Shown one piece after another: positions 10,845-22,899 of a stretch of 64,000 bases of DNA. The translations under genes were made by a program, and so were the position numbers. The number at the start of each line of letters is the position of its first letter. Within the stretch, counting starts at the first letter, position 1. This stretch comes from Eublepharis macularius (lineage: Eukaryota; Chordata; Lepidosauria; Squamata; Eublepharidae), in contig NC_072796.1 of assembly GCF_028583425.1 (NCBI RefSeq), positions 144,469,464 to 144,533,463 of the forward strand, read 5' to 3'. The notes under the pieces were generated by a model. The model saw only the letters and a list, made by a program, of their open reading frames with translations. It was not told where the DNA came from and made no database searches.

Positions 10845-11007
10845 CACAGTAAAGAGTCCAGTAGCACCTTTAAGACTAACAGATGCATGACGAAGGGAGC
10901 TGTGGTTCTCGAAAGTTTATGCTACAATAAAGGTGGTTAATCTTAAAGGTGCTACTGCTGGACTCTTTACTATTTTGCGACTACAGACTAACACGGCTAA
11001 CACCTCT
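10845..11007 (+). mobile_element. Penelope-like foldback insertion (family 1)
   Basis: A 163-bp insertion flanked by the 9-bp direct repeat AGATTTGCT (10836-10844 and 11008-11016). The left arm (gtccagtagcacctttaaga) is the inverted copy of a segment in the right arm (tcttaaaggtgctactg). The right arm also carries a hammerhead-like segment and the terminal 'gactacagactaacacggct'. The same terminal repeat occurs at 44327, 46858 and 50736. No coding sequence is present. It lies in an IQANK1 intron. Confidence 0.8.
10885..10922 (+). ncRNA. Hammerhead ribozyme remnant, Penelope-like family 1
   Basis: Stem I halves GCAT and ATGC are kept, as are GAAA and a stem II (GGGA / TTCTC). The first core box, which should read CTGANGA directly after GCAT, has lost two bases (gcatgacga), so cleavage is not expected. 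Confidence 0.6.
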
Positions 11008-11362
11008 AGATTTGCTGATGGCATGATTACTACCGAGAGAGAAGTTGATACCCCTGAAAGGGAAAGGGTTGCTTCTCTGGGTGGAGACCCAGGACTGTTC
11101 TGGATTCCTGGACAAGCGGGAATGTGGCTTGAGAGACTGTTCCTTCACAACAGGAGAAAAGCGGGATAAAATATTTACCTGAATAGACCACAAGCTAGGC
11201 AGATGCTTTCTGTAGCGCCATTGTCACAGCTAATAGGACACAGGTGACGATTTCCATACTTTTGTGACAAGGACAATAGTTCACTGGGGCACAAGCCACT
11301 TCAAAGAAATATGATGCCACCCAAAGGCAGCTCACCTGCTTTCAAAGCCCAGCACTCCTCAC

Positions 11363-11496
11363 CTCTCTCTGGAGGCGCTCCATTAACTCATTGTATTCTT
11401 GCCGCTCCTTCAATCTCCTTGCTCTCTCATGACAGGCCAAGAGGCGTCGGAAGGCGCACTGCAGAGTTAGCGCAGCTTTCAGTTCACAGCTCAGCT
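11363..11496 (-). CDS. IQANK1: IQANK1 exon with IQ motif
   Basis: A 134-nt exon. The acceptor is a good pyrimidine tract ending TGTGCCTCAG, just above 11496. The first two bases (AG) complete a codon begun in the upstream exon. The donor is AGAGAG then GTGAGG at 11362. It encodes LSCELKAALTLQCAFRRLLA, then CHERARRLKERQEYNELM and ERLQRE. LQCAFRRLLACHER resembles the calmodulin-binding IQ motif (IQxxxRGxxxR), but the second conserved basic position is Cys, so it is an incomplete IQ. The exon ends in phase 0 and joins AFVALV at 8497. Forward-strand frames here are shadows. Confidence 0.9.
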
Positions 11497-11499
11497 CTG

Positions 11500-13735
11500 A
11501 GGCACAGAAAGCAAAACAGCAGGAAGGGCTCCAGCACGGCTATAAAACGCAACATGGGGAGCTGTGATAATGGGCTAATTCCTGCAAGGAAGATGAGTCC
11601 GGGGGAGCCTCCCCTAGCATCCCAGGTGCGGCCTATTCCTTCCGTTTCTTCCCAACCCATACCAAGGAAGTACATCGGTAGGAAAGTTTGTGCACTCCGC
11701 CCCCTCTCCAGTGCCAAACAGTGCCCACCCCCCCATTTAACAAAACGGAAGCCCAAAGAACGGCAGAGCCATTCCTGCACTGCAGGCCCGTCCACCATGC
11801 GAGGACAAGATGCTCTGCTGACGATGCTGGATCAGGAGTGCTAAGGGAGAAGGGCAGGTGCTCAAACGCCTGCCAGTTCGGCTCACTTCCGGCCTGGCAG
11901 CGGGGATCAGGCAGCCAACCGACCAAGGGGGGGGGGGGCGTCTGGCTGCTCACAGCCTGTTCATGGGCATTTGCAGGAGCAGGCGACTCGCAGCCATCGG
12001 ATGCTCCCAGCTGAAGAAGGATCAGCTAGGAGTCGGCTTCTGATCTTCCATCTGGGAAATTTTGCTGTGCGCACTACTGCAAAGCTTTTTAGGGGAAGGA
12101 GGGAAATCATGAGCTGACCCCGGACGATCAGCTGGAAGCCAGATTCTTCTTATCTCCTCTGCCGCCTCCCAGACTTGCTGGGAGGCAATAAATTTGTGAG
12201 GGGGGTTAGAGGCACAGTTGGCTTCCCGTCTCTTCTGTCTGATTATGGGTGTTGAACAAGGTAAAACTCGTCTGCCAAACAGGTTTGCTGAGAAATTTGT
12301 GGCATCCCTAGGAAAGGCACAAGCCCTGATTCAGCAAGGCATATGGGCATGCAGAGTCAGACTTTTGAGTGCTAATTCTTTTGCACGGTCAGAAACTATA
12401 ACACAGAGAACAGATCTGCTCCATTTCCCATGGCGTTAACGCTTGATACTTGTGCAAAATCAGCAAAGATCTGTGTGGAGCGGTACATTAGCAATTAGTA
12501 TTCCAGTCTCACACAAGAACTTTGCAGCAACCCAAAAGGCACGCGGGGACATGCATGCATGCCTCATACAGCTTCAAGGGATTAAGCACATTGTGTAAGA
12601 ACTCCCCAGAGTTTGGCAGGAACTTTTATAATAATCACTTCTCCTAATGAAGTCCTAGTTTCTCCACAATGACTGCCACAGCTGTGAGTTTGTCCCTGCC
12701 AAGCAGAGTGGATGGAAAGCTTGACACTGTCCCTAAAGGGGCGGGGGGGGGCATTTCTACTTGCTGGCCTCAAGACTGTGGCAGTCCCTTCTTACAGAGG
12801 TGCTGCTGCTGCCCTCTCTCTGGAGAAAATGAACACATTGCTGTTCTGGAAGACCTTTGGATAAACTGATGGATAGTGGTAACTTGCTCCTCTTGTACAG
12901 GGCATTTATTGTTTAATTTTTCAAAATATTTCAAAACACTTATGAGCTTTCTTCTGGTGAATGGGGTAAAAAAAAGACATACCAATCCACTAGCTAATTA
13001 ACTAAAGTTGTCCATTTTGATCCTGCCCGTCTTCTCAGATGCAGGGGCAGCCATTCTCTGTTCACCATTTTATCAGGGTTTTACTGATTCAGTTCCCGCT
13101 GGCAAACACACAGAATAAAACTCAAAGAAGCTCTTGGGAGCATGCCTGCCCAGAACATGGACGGGGCATTATCCAGTTCTGAAAGTCTGGAGAGCTGCCT
13201 CCACCTAGCGGTCATTCTGGGCCACACCCTGGCTAAATGGTCTCTTCTTGCCTTACTTCAAGTCTGGTTGTCCCACAGAAGTGACACCCGGCACTTCTCA
13301 TTCCCACCCCCACAGCTCCCCACAATGGGAAGCTGACTGTGCGACTGCATTTGATCACATTTATCCTCTTCTCCCTTCCTTGCTTCGATCATTCCTTGAT
13401 TTTTGCCCCACTATCAGAATTTAGAGCGTACAGCTCTATGATTACTGCATTCCTGTAAGCTGTTATATAAATAAACTAGTATAAGAATTAAGCCTATCGA
13501 CCCACTAAGCATCGATATGGCACGTGCAAAAAGCCAGAGAGCCGGGCTGAAAGAAACCAAGCTCGAATCCAGTTTTTCAGAAATCCCTCTGGCCTCTAGG
13601 CTCGTGACCGCCTGCATAATCCTTCCGAGTGACCAGTAGCTACAGCAAAAGTATCTCTGTAACGTCTCGAGAAACGCATTTCGCTCCAGATGGAGGCACC
13701 GAGCACAGAGGCTGCCAGAAGACCCTCTTTACGGG
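11500..13735. other. IQANK1 first intron, no feature recognised
   Basis: Intron between the IQ exon and the CpG-island exon. It contains short G or C runs (near 11728 and 11930) and no repeat family I could name. No convincing further exon was found. The phase match between 14441 and 11496 means none is required. Confidence 0.5.
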
Positions 13736-14440
13736 GGCGCGAGCAGAGGCGGCTTTCCAGGGAGGGTCAGGCAGCGGCGATGCACCATCGGCTTACTGGC
13801 CGTGGCGACCAAAGGCCAGCAAACCCTGCCGCGAAGCAACGGGGGGCCGGGGGGGGGACGGGGCGTCGGCCTGCCTCCCCCCTTCTCTGTCCCGCTGCTG
13901 GGCTCAAGGGCGACGGGCTGACCGCCGCGTGGAGCGGGATGCCGGGCGGGGCGGGGCGGACCGGGGCCCCGATCACGGCGCAGGGCTCTCCCTTTGCAGC
14001 TCGCCCGCCTCGCTCGCGGAGACGCAAACCGGAGCGCCAGGCACACGCGCGCGCGCACGCACACACGCGCGCCCGCCATGGAAAACGTCACCCGAACCAG
14101 AAGGGCGGGGGAGGAGCCCCGGGCACGGCGGGGCGGGAACCGCCGGAGCACAGAACACGCCCGCCCCCACACACACACCCGGGCCTGGCCGGGCCTGGCC
14201 TGGCCTGGCCTGACCTACCCGGGCTGGGGCTCGGCGGGGCGGCGGCGTCCTCCTGGGCGGGCCGGCGGCCGTCGCAGGCGGGCAAGGCTGGAGGGCGAGA
14301 GAAACGCCGCCGTCAGTTCAGGCCGTCCCAAGCGCCGCCCGCCCGCCCGGCTCCGGCCTCGCCTCGGCCCCGCAGGAGCAGGCGCCTTCCCCGGCCGCCC
14401 AGGGCTCCCGCGGGGCTCGCCGCCTCCCCGCGGCCGCTAC

Positions 14441-14534
14441 CTGCCCTCCCGGGCCCCGCCGCCTGCTTGGCCGCCGCCGCCTTCGCGCCTTTCCGGGCCG
14501 CGGCCCGTCCCCCCGCCGCCTTGCGGGCGCTCAT
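14441..14534 (-). CDS. IQANK1: IQANK1 first coding exon (predicted)
   Basis: The start ATG is at 14534-14532 on the minus strand. The protein begins MSARKAAGGRAAARKGAKAA, then AAKQAAGPGRA. The exon ends GGCAG before GTAGCG (donor at 14440-14439). It is 94 nt, so it leaves one base, which joins AG from the exon at 11496 to make a Glu codon. It is a basic, low-complexity N-terminus with no signal peptide. The ATG was chosen because it lies in the CpG island, opens this frame ahead of a usable donor, and the phase fits the IQ exon. The N-terminus is not conserved enough to be sure, and an upstream in-frame ATG cannot be excluded. Confidence 0.65.
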
Positions 14535-14636
14535 CCTGCCGGGCCTCCGGGGCGGCCTCCTGCCCTCCCGGCCGGGCCTGCCCGCCGCGCTCCCCTCCTT
14601 CCCCGGCGCAGGCGAGGCCGCCCTCACGCCCGCCCG

Positions 14637-14649
14637 GTCGCCTAGCAAC
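14637..14649 (+). promoter_or_regulatory. RFX X-box (GTCGCCTAGCAAC)
   Basis: A perfect match to the RFX consensus GTNRCC-N(0-3)-RGYAAC, with a one-base spacer. It lies about 103 bp upstream of the IQANK1 start codon on the minus strand. RFX sites of this form drive many ciliary genes; a ciliary role for IQANK1 would be inference. Confidence 0.7.
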
Positions 14650-14682
14650 CCGCGCCCGCTCCGCCGCTGAGCCAAGGTCGGG

Positions 14683-14692
14683 GCGCATGCGC
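14683..14692. promoter_or_regulatory. NRF1 palindrome GCGCATGCGC
   Basis: An exact NRF1 consensus palindrome about 150 bp upstream of the IQANK1 start codon. The same motif occurs in the other CpG island at 24644-24653. Confidence 0.7.
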
Positions 14693-14718
14693 GTCTGCAG
14701 CGGGAGGGCCGGCGGTGC

Positions 14719-14797
14719 GGCTCTCGGCAGATCCCGGCAGCTAAGCAGGGTCGGCTGCGGCCAGCAGCTGGATGGGAGACCCGTCCTGCCGGGCAGC
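14719..14797 (+). pseudogene. 5S rRNA-like segment
   Basis: Matches the 3' two-thirds of vertebrate 5S rRNA. The A-block AGCTAAGCAGGGTCGG is exact at 14739-14754 and the C-block TGGATGGGAGACC is exact at 14769-14781. They are separated by 14 nt, the same spacing as in 5S genes. The intermediate element between them is changed, as are the 5' third and 3' end, so this is not a functional 5S gene. It lies on the plus strand, opposite to IQANK1. It could be a 5S pseudogene or the head of a 5S-derived SINE. Confidence 0.75.
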
Positions 14798-15216
14798 GGC
14801 CAGGGGGCGCCAGGCCTCGGGCCTTGAGTTTGCAAAGGAGCCCGCGCACTCTTGCGGCCGCGCTGCCCCGTCCTGTACACATTTTCGACACACTGCATTT
14901 CTATAGGAAATTCCTTCTGAGCTTAGGGAAGCCCTCAAAGCCTCAGGAGTGGCAGAGGTCCTGGGGGTGATCCTGCCACCCCGGGGCAGTTTCCGTCTGA
15001 AGGCCCAGAGAGGTCCCGGAGGAGCGGGCTTGCCAATGGGTTCCGGGAGCTCCGTATTGCAAGTGCCTACCACAGCCTCAATAGAGTCCGTGATGGGAAT
15101 CCGACAATCCCCTGGACATTTTGGAATCTGGAAGGGTCCATGAGCTTTTGCAATGGCCCTTCCCTTTTTGCAAGGTATGGGGGGCACACGGTCCCCTTTG
15201 CCCCCAGTAGATAATG

Positions 15217-15925
15217 CAGCAAATAAAGAGAATGGCTGCTTCCTAGTGAAACTAGCAAAAATGTGGGCAACCTCCCACAGGAAGCATTCAATATAGTTAA
15301 GTAATTATTCAACCAGATTTTTATATATAGGTTTCCAATATTTAAAGTGCAAGTGCTATAATAAATTTTAGTGCAAGCTTACAAGTGTAAACAGGAAGAC
15401 AATGAAAGTTGGAACAACCGGGTGGGGCCGGCTGAAGCACAGATTTCGCACTAGCTTTCTCAAGAGTAACCCTTTCACGCAGCAGCAGCATGGAGAGCTC
15501 ATCGGTTTGGAAACCCGGTCTGGGCGGCTGTGTATTCTAGCGCTAGAATACACAGCCGCCCAGATCGGGTGCTGAGAGGACTGCTTGCTCAGTTTTTACC
15601 CCGCGGCTTTTGTCAGCATCCGGAGGAGACGTTGAAACACATGGTTAAAGGAGAAAATAAAGAACGGAGACAGGTTTTGGAGAACAACTTCACCTCACCC
15701 GGTTGTTCCAACTTTATGGACTAAGACTATTCATGGACTGTTACTGCTATAGTGTGATTTATTCACTGTCTTCTTGATAAGTTGTTTACACTTGTAAGCT
15801 TGCACTAAAATTTATTATAGCACTTGCACTTTAAATATTGGAAACCTATATATAAAAATCTGGTTGAATAATTACTTAACTATATTGAATGCTTCCTGTG
15901 GGAGGTTGCCCACATTTCTGCTAGT
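15217..15925. mobile_element. 709-bp palindromic element with 14-bp target duplication
   Basis: Arms of about 170 bp (about 15252-15422 and 15700-15922) are near-perfect inverted copies. A second, near-perfect inner palindrome is centred at 15540 (cggctgtgtattctag / ctagaatacacagccg). The 150 bp between arms and centre differ on the two sides. Flanked by the perfect direct repeat CCCAGTAGATAATG (15203-15216 and 15926-15939). No coding capacity. It resembles Penelope-like elements with inverted terminal repeats; 'ccggaggagacgttgaaac' at about 15621 may be a decayed hammerhead core. Confidence 0.8.
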
Positions 15926-16199
15926 CCCAGTAGATAATGGTCAGACTGAATCCCCAGTCCCCAAAGTGTGCAAGATTAAGTCCAGGTTGTGGCCTCTTCC
16001 ATGCTTGGGGCCTGCACTCTTTGAGAGAGGCTCAGGGCTGCCAGTGAGCCGACACATTCCTGGGCCAGCCCTGATGTGGAGCATTCAGCGTGGATGTTGC
16101 CATTCCTAGGTGTCTCCAACAACATGTCTGAGAGCACCTCTGCCAACTTTGGCCTCCAGGGTGCCCCTGGACTCAAATCCTGCAGTTCGGCCGACTCAG

Positions 16200-17835
<1,636 letters not shown>

Positions 17836-17839
17836 GAAG

Positions 17840-18616
17840 CAGAGCGTCCAGATCACGAGAAGCGAGAGTATCGCTCTACTCTGCCCTGGTTAGACGTCAG
17901 CTAGACTATTGTGTTCAGCTTTTGGGAATACCGGAATTTAAGAAGGATATAGACAAGCTGGAATGTGTTCAGAGGAGGCAACCAAGATGGTGAGGGGTCT
18001 AGAGACCAAGTCCTAGAAGGAAAGGCTGAAGGAGCTGGGCATGTTTAGCTTGGAGAGGAGACGACTGAAAGCTGATATGATAACCATCTTCAAGCACTTG
18101 AAGGGCTGCCATATAGAAGATAACGTAGAGTTGTTTTCCACTGCCCAAGGTCGGACCAGAACCAACGGCTTGAAATTAAATCAAAAGTTTTCAACTAATC
18201 ATTAGGAAGAACTTCCTGACAGTTAGAGTGGACTCTCAGTGGAACAGGCTTCCTCGGGAGGTGGTGGGCTCTCCGTCTTTGGAGGTTTTTAAGCAGAGGC
18301 TAGATGGCCATCTGACAGCAATCCTGATTCTGTGAACCTGGGCAGATCATGAGAGGGAGGGCAGGAAGGGTTGCATTAGTACCTCTTGTGGTCCCTTCTT
18401 ACATGCTCAGGGTAAGGCTGATCGCCACTTTGGGGTCAGATAGCAATTTTCCCCAGGCCAGTTCAGCCAGGGAGCCTGATGGGAGATTTTGCCATCTCCT
18501 GGGCATGGAGGAAGGGTCACTGTGGGGGGGGGAGGGTAGTTGTGAGCTTCCTGCATTGTGCAGGGGGTTGGACTAGATGACCCTGGAGGTCCCTTCCAAC
18601 CCTGTGATTCTATGAA
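17840..18616 (+). mobile_element. CR1 LINE 3' portion
   Basis: Plus-strand CR1: ORF2 C-terminal region (gactattgtgttcagctttt, then 'aagctggaatgtgttcagag' and 'agcttggagaggagacga'), then 'ggaacaggcttcctcggg', and the 3' tail ending 'ccaaccctgtgattctatga' at about 18596-18615. It has stops and indels and is truncated at 5'. Confidence 0.88.
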
Positions 18617-18769
18617 CGAGTGTGGCTTATCCACAGCAGTGCTGTGGGAGATTGTGGGACCCAGAGCAGCCAACACGCATTCCCTGTGCAAGCAGCACAA
18701 AATGACTTGCAGAGTTTGACTGAGGTGGGACTAACTCTGGGGTCAGCCTCCAAGTTTTGTACCTTGCCT

Positions 18770-18955
18770 TTCTCCTCTTCCCCCCTCCTCCATTTTATCC
18801 TGTGAAGAGAACGGTGCAAGGTGGGTTAGGCTGAGTGGGTGTGACTGGCCCAAGATCACCCAGCCAGCCCCCTGCATTGTGGGGGTCTGACCCCAGGTCT
18901 CCCAGCTGCTGCTCCAACCACCACACCCCGCTGGCTGTGCCTGGCAGCTGAACAA
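18770..18955 (-). mobile_element. tRNA-derived SINE, minus orientation
   Basis: Minus-strand SINE with 'ccaagatcacccagccagcc' body and 'accaccacaccccgctggct' head complement. Diverged from the copies at 3010 and 62396. Confidence 0.65.
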
Positions 18956-20174
18956 GACAAAGGCCCAGTGGCAGTGGGAAACCAAGCACAGCCACGCCAG
19001 CACAGGCACCCCTGAGCCAGAGCCCACCCTCCTGGAGGTGTGAGGGGAGGTCACAGGTGGGCAGGGAGGAGGTGGAGTAGGAAGTGGCAAGAGCTGGTCT
19101 CCTCTGCCCACGAATGAGCAGGCGAGGAGACAGTGGTGGAGGAATGACACAGACAGGGACCCAGGACACAAGCTGCCAACTCCCTCTGTCTGGAATGGCA
19201 CCTGCGCCTTTGAGAGCTGCTCCCAGGGGCCGTGGGGAGAGAGGATGTGCCTTGCCCAGCACAGCAGGCTTGAGAGCGAGGCAGACTCCCAGGTCAAGCA
19301 GGTGCCAGAGAGGCAGGATGCTCCAGGGGGCAGGCTGGAACCAGAGCTGGAGTGGAGGGCTGGAAACAGTAATGGCCACGCTCCGAGGTCTCTGTGCTGA
19401 GGCGCCACCTGCACGAAAGCAAAGCAGAGGCATGTGCAGCGATGACAGAAAGCGCAGCCTCGATGTCAGCCACAGCCATTTCCGCAGTGCCCCGGGAGGG
19501 ACCAGAGCCCCAGGCCGGGGCAGTGCCAGGAGATACCCCCCCCCATTACCGGAACTGGTCTCCTTGCAATAAAATGATTTGTGGGGGAATTAGCAAGCAA
19601 GGAGAATGGCTATGCGAGAAGGGTAACAAGCGGGAAATCTCCACCAGTTTCTACCCGGTCCCCTCCCCAAGGTAGCAGACGAGGCTGGTGCTTAACATCA
19701 AACAACAACTTTTATTAAAGAACAAAACTGCATGCACATACACTCAGAGTTACGGGGGTAAAATAATCACACACACAGAGAGAGTCCTAGGTGGCTAGCC
19801 AGAAGTCGGAATAGAGTGTGTGTGTGGGGGGGGGGGTACATTTACCAGAGAAGCAGCGTGGTCCATGGAGGAAGAGAGCTTCAAACGCCAGTGTTCTTGG
19901 CCAGGAGAGAGGGAGAGACTTAGGGAAGTAATCCTAAGGGAGCAGGACTTGGACTCAGGCAGCATGCACGATTTGAATGAGGCCAGGGCCCTACCGTTAT
20001 AGGTAAAACGTGCCCTGCGGTGGGAGAACCCTGTCAGGCTATGGGTGACAGGGTATAGCAGACAGATCTCGGTCCCATTTGCAGTAAGACACAAGTACTT
20101 AGTCAAATGGAGTTTATTCAGAAATCAGGTCATTTCCATATTCAGGTCCATAGGTCTACTTAGGAGTAAGACAA
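18956..20174. other. Unassigned; LTR-like features near 19690-20110
   Basis: No coding gene recognised. Around 19700-20110 there are 'acttttattaaag' and 'gtttattcag' segments and a G run (about 19828) that look like part of a minus-strand LTR element, but I could not define its ends. Confidence 0.3.
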
Positions 20175-20185
20175 ACATTTAAGTA

Positions 20186-20552
20186 TATTGTTGAAGGCTT
20201 TCATGGCCAGAGAACGATGGTTGTTGTGGATTTTCCAGGCTGTATAGCCGTGGTCTTGGCATTGTAGTTCCTGATGTTTCACCAGCAGCTGTGGCTGGCA
20301 TCTTCAGAGGTGTAGCACCAAAAGGCAGAGATCTCTCAGTGTCAAACTGTGGAGAAGATGTTAGCAGGTAATTTATATCTACTCAGGAAGGTGGGTTTGG
20401 GCTGAGTCATCCTGTAAGAGTTTCCCAGGGTGTGGAATGCTAATGGAATGCTAATGCTTCACTGTATCTTGAGGAGGTTCTTGCTGGCGAAACGTCAGGA
20501 ACTACAATGCTAAAACCACGGTGATACAGCCCAGAAAATCCACAACAACCAA
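20186..20552 (-). mobile_element. Penelope-like insertion (family 2), inverted pair
   Basis: The left part (20186-20345) is a minus-strand terminal repeat with a hammerhead core. The right part (about 20475-20552) is a truncated plus-strand copy of the same repeat starting inside stem II. Flanked by related 11-bp repeats acatttaagta (20175-20185) and acgtctaagta (20553-20563), two mismatches. No coding sequence. Confidence 0.75.
20270..20310 (-). ncRNA. Hammerhead ribozyme motif, Penelope-like family 2
   Basis: On the minus strand: stem I half CCT, core box CTGAAGA, stem II GCCAGC-loop-GCTGGT, core box GAAA, stem III and site CATC, stem I half AGG. The palindromic ACGT expected after GAA is ACAT here, so stem III is weakened. 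Compare the intact copy at 61172-61212. Confidence 0.75.
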
Positions 20553-20563
20553 ACGTCTAAGTA

Positions 20564-22890
20564 GCTTGACTAGAGATTGACAGGAATGACAACATGTGAA
20601 AGATGTTTCTAGTCTTTTCTAGTCCACTTTTCCTCCCCCTCCCGATTATAAACAATCTTTTGCCGCTCTTTCTTTGTGAGAACATTTTACATATTTGTGC
20701 TATCACACTGCGTTGCTAGGGAGAAAGACATATCATAGTCAGAGGAAGTACAAGGTCATAAACATTAGAGTCCAACAGATAACCACCTGTGAAAGCCTGA
20801 GAAACAGAACACTAGCAAAAAGGAAATTTAGTTACATCAAGATCATGTTTACAAACACTGGATGAAGCATCAAGCACTGAGCATTAGAATCAAAATTGGC
20901 ACAGATGAATGGGTACAGACATACATGACAAACCCACCTAGCCGTTAGAACAAAGACTCCCAACGGTCAGTTCCTGGGTTTGACAAAGAGTTTGATTGCC
21001 TTGATCGGTAGCTGCCGGGGTGTGTGAAAGCAAATGCAAAACATGTTCTAGTGCCGCACAAAAGGGATAGTTTGTTAGTGAATTCCACCGGCGCTAAGTT
21101 GATGGATTTAGGTGGGGGCTTTACTTTCCCAGGAACAACAGTATATACTTATGAATGTCATTTGATTAGCTCCTCAGTCATGGATAGATCTCCTCACGGA
21201 AGGAGGGAAAGGAATGTGTTAAGTGGGGATGAATCTGCGAGATCTTTGTTGCACTGGATTCCTTTGGGGCTGGAGGGACTGCAAATCCAATCACCTCTTA
21301 ATCACTCCGCATTCTTCTGTGGCATTCCGTGCATGCCGTGTTCTCCCGGGCGGGACTCAGCAACTGTTGGAGGCTCTCTGGTGGCAATACAGCAGCCATG
21401 TTAACTCCAGAGGCCTGGTGAAATTTTAATATCACAAGCAGCTGTATTAAAATGGCCATTAAAATGGTGGAGGCCGGGCCGACGCTTCAACCCCCCCCCC
21501 AAAGGCTCAGTCTGTTGCCATCTGGGGGATTACCCAGGAATTCTCAGGATCAGAGGCCAATGGAGAGGAACAAACCAACCTTGCACACGGGCGGAGAGCG
21601 CCCACACTGGATGGGTGAGTGTTCTCTTTGGGATTGCCCTATGAACCCAATCCTTACCTTTGGTCATGCAGAGCAGATCCCTTGCTGTGGTGGCAACTGC
21701 ACAGCCTTTCAGATCTCCAATGGCCAATCAGAAGTCCTGCGAGGGAAAAGCCCCACAGCGGCCCCCAAAAAGGTGTCACCAGGGTGCTCAGGGGCATCAC
21801 GCTGAGAAACTGTGCCTTGGGGCCTGGAAACTTGCCATAGCAATTCTGTGTGGGAGGGATAAGGTTCTGCCAAGTAACTCTCAAAGCCTTCACTACAGGA
21901 GTCCAGGAACTGCAGGAGTTAAAGCATTTTATTTGATAAGTGACTAGTGCATTCCCTATTACAATCCTTGCCAGGAATGGCGATTCTCTACAAGCACATA
22001 ACGCACATAGGTTTCTAAGCCCAGCCCCCGAAGAAGCAGTTAGCTAAGTTTAATAACTGATCAGCAGGACACAGCAGAGATGATGTGTGAGAAACTCCAA
22101 GGCCAGGAGGCCCGGCTTCTCAGGCGAGAGAGATCACAGCAAGCCGCTGAGAAACAGATCACAGCAGGCTGTCACATTCCAGGCAGAGAACAGCTTCAAA
22201 CAGGTCTTGTGGAGTAGGACAGGAGACAATGTGTTTCTTCGCTTATTTGGACTGCACAGGGGCTCCCGTTTCTCCTACACAGAGGGCAGAAGGGCATTTC
22301 TGACACATGATGGCATGTATTGGATTGGAGGAGAGCGAGCAGGTTAGGCCAGAATGGTCATGGCGGGGACACTGGGTCCTGCAACAGGCCTGGCACCTGC
22401 GGTTGCTGAATGCTGTGTGGTCCCTGTGCTGGTGTCTCTGTTGAGTGGTTATTGTTGTGGGCAAGTGCCTGTCTGGAGCATGTTCTCTGTAAGCAAGGAA
22501 AAGCCTCCCGCCCAAGGCTGGTGAGAAAAGCATTCTTGTCCAGGACGGGCTGAGATCGCAGATGTCTTGGCCGGGTTTGCGCTCGGAGCTGTAGACAATG
22601 AACTGCGGTTTTCTGTGACCTTTGGGGGTCTCTCTGGTAGGAGGGGGTTTCTGGGTACCCGTCAGGCACTATCCGTTTCTTTGCCTTCCTGGGTGGGAGT
22701 TCTTACCTAAAAATGCCTGTTTAAATTTTCCAGGGGTGACTCACTATCCAAGGAACCAGAGCAAAGACAGCTATAATGCTGTTTCCCCCTAGGCAATAAA
22801 TTGTGGGGTGTGTTCAGGGAGGTTGCTGGAAGCATTTATTTATTCGTTTGCAGTATTTATTTGCAAAACCTACAGCTGCTCATCCACGCG
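20564..22890. other. Unassigned intergenic DNA
   Basis: No gene recognised. Several segments (20570-21010 and 21900-22780) have the look of old LTR or LINE 3' sequence, but I cannot name them. Confidence 0.3.
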
Positions 22891-22899
22891 TGTTCTCTG

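Larger units (their letters stand above)
13740..14830. promoter_or_regulatory. CpG island, IQANK1 promoter
   Basis: A sharply GC- and CpG-rich block compared with its flanks. It contains the IQANK1 start codon (14534, minus strand), its splice donor, an RFX X-box and an NRF1 palindrome. An alternating purine-pyrimidine run 'cacgcgcgcgcgcacgcaca' lies near 14044. Long open frames on both strands here have Ala/Arg/Pro/Gly-biased translations and are explained by base composition. Confidence 0.85.

Noticed and set aside
14719..14797. Functional 5S rRNA gene
   Set aside because: The first third and the 3' end do not match and the intermediate element is altered, so only a 5S-like relic is supported.
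13690..14827. Plus-strand frames of 277 and 326 codons in the first CpG island
   Set aside because: Low-complexity translations rich in Pro, Arg and Ala, antisense to the IQANK1 first exon, with no conserved motif.
15217..15925. Palindrome as an assembly or library artefact
   Set aside because: A perfect 14-bp direct repeat flanks it and the arms differ at several positions, which fits an old biological insertion.
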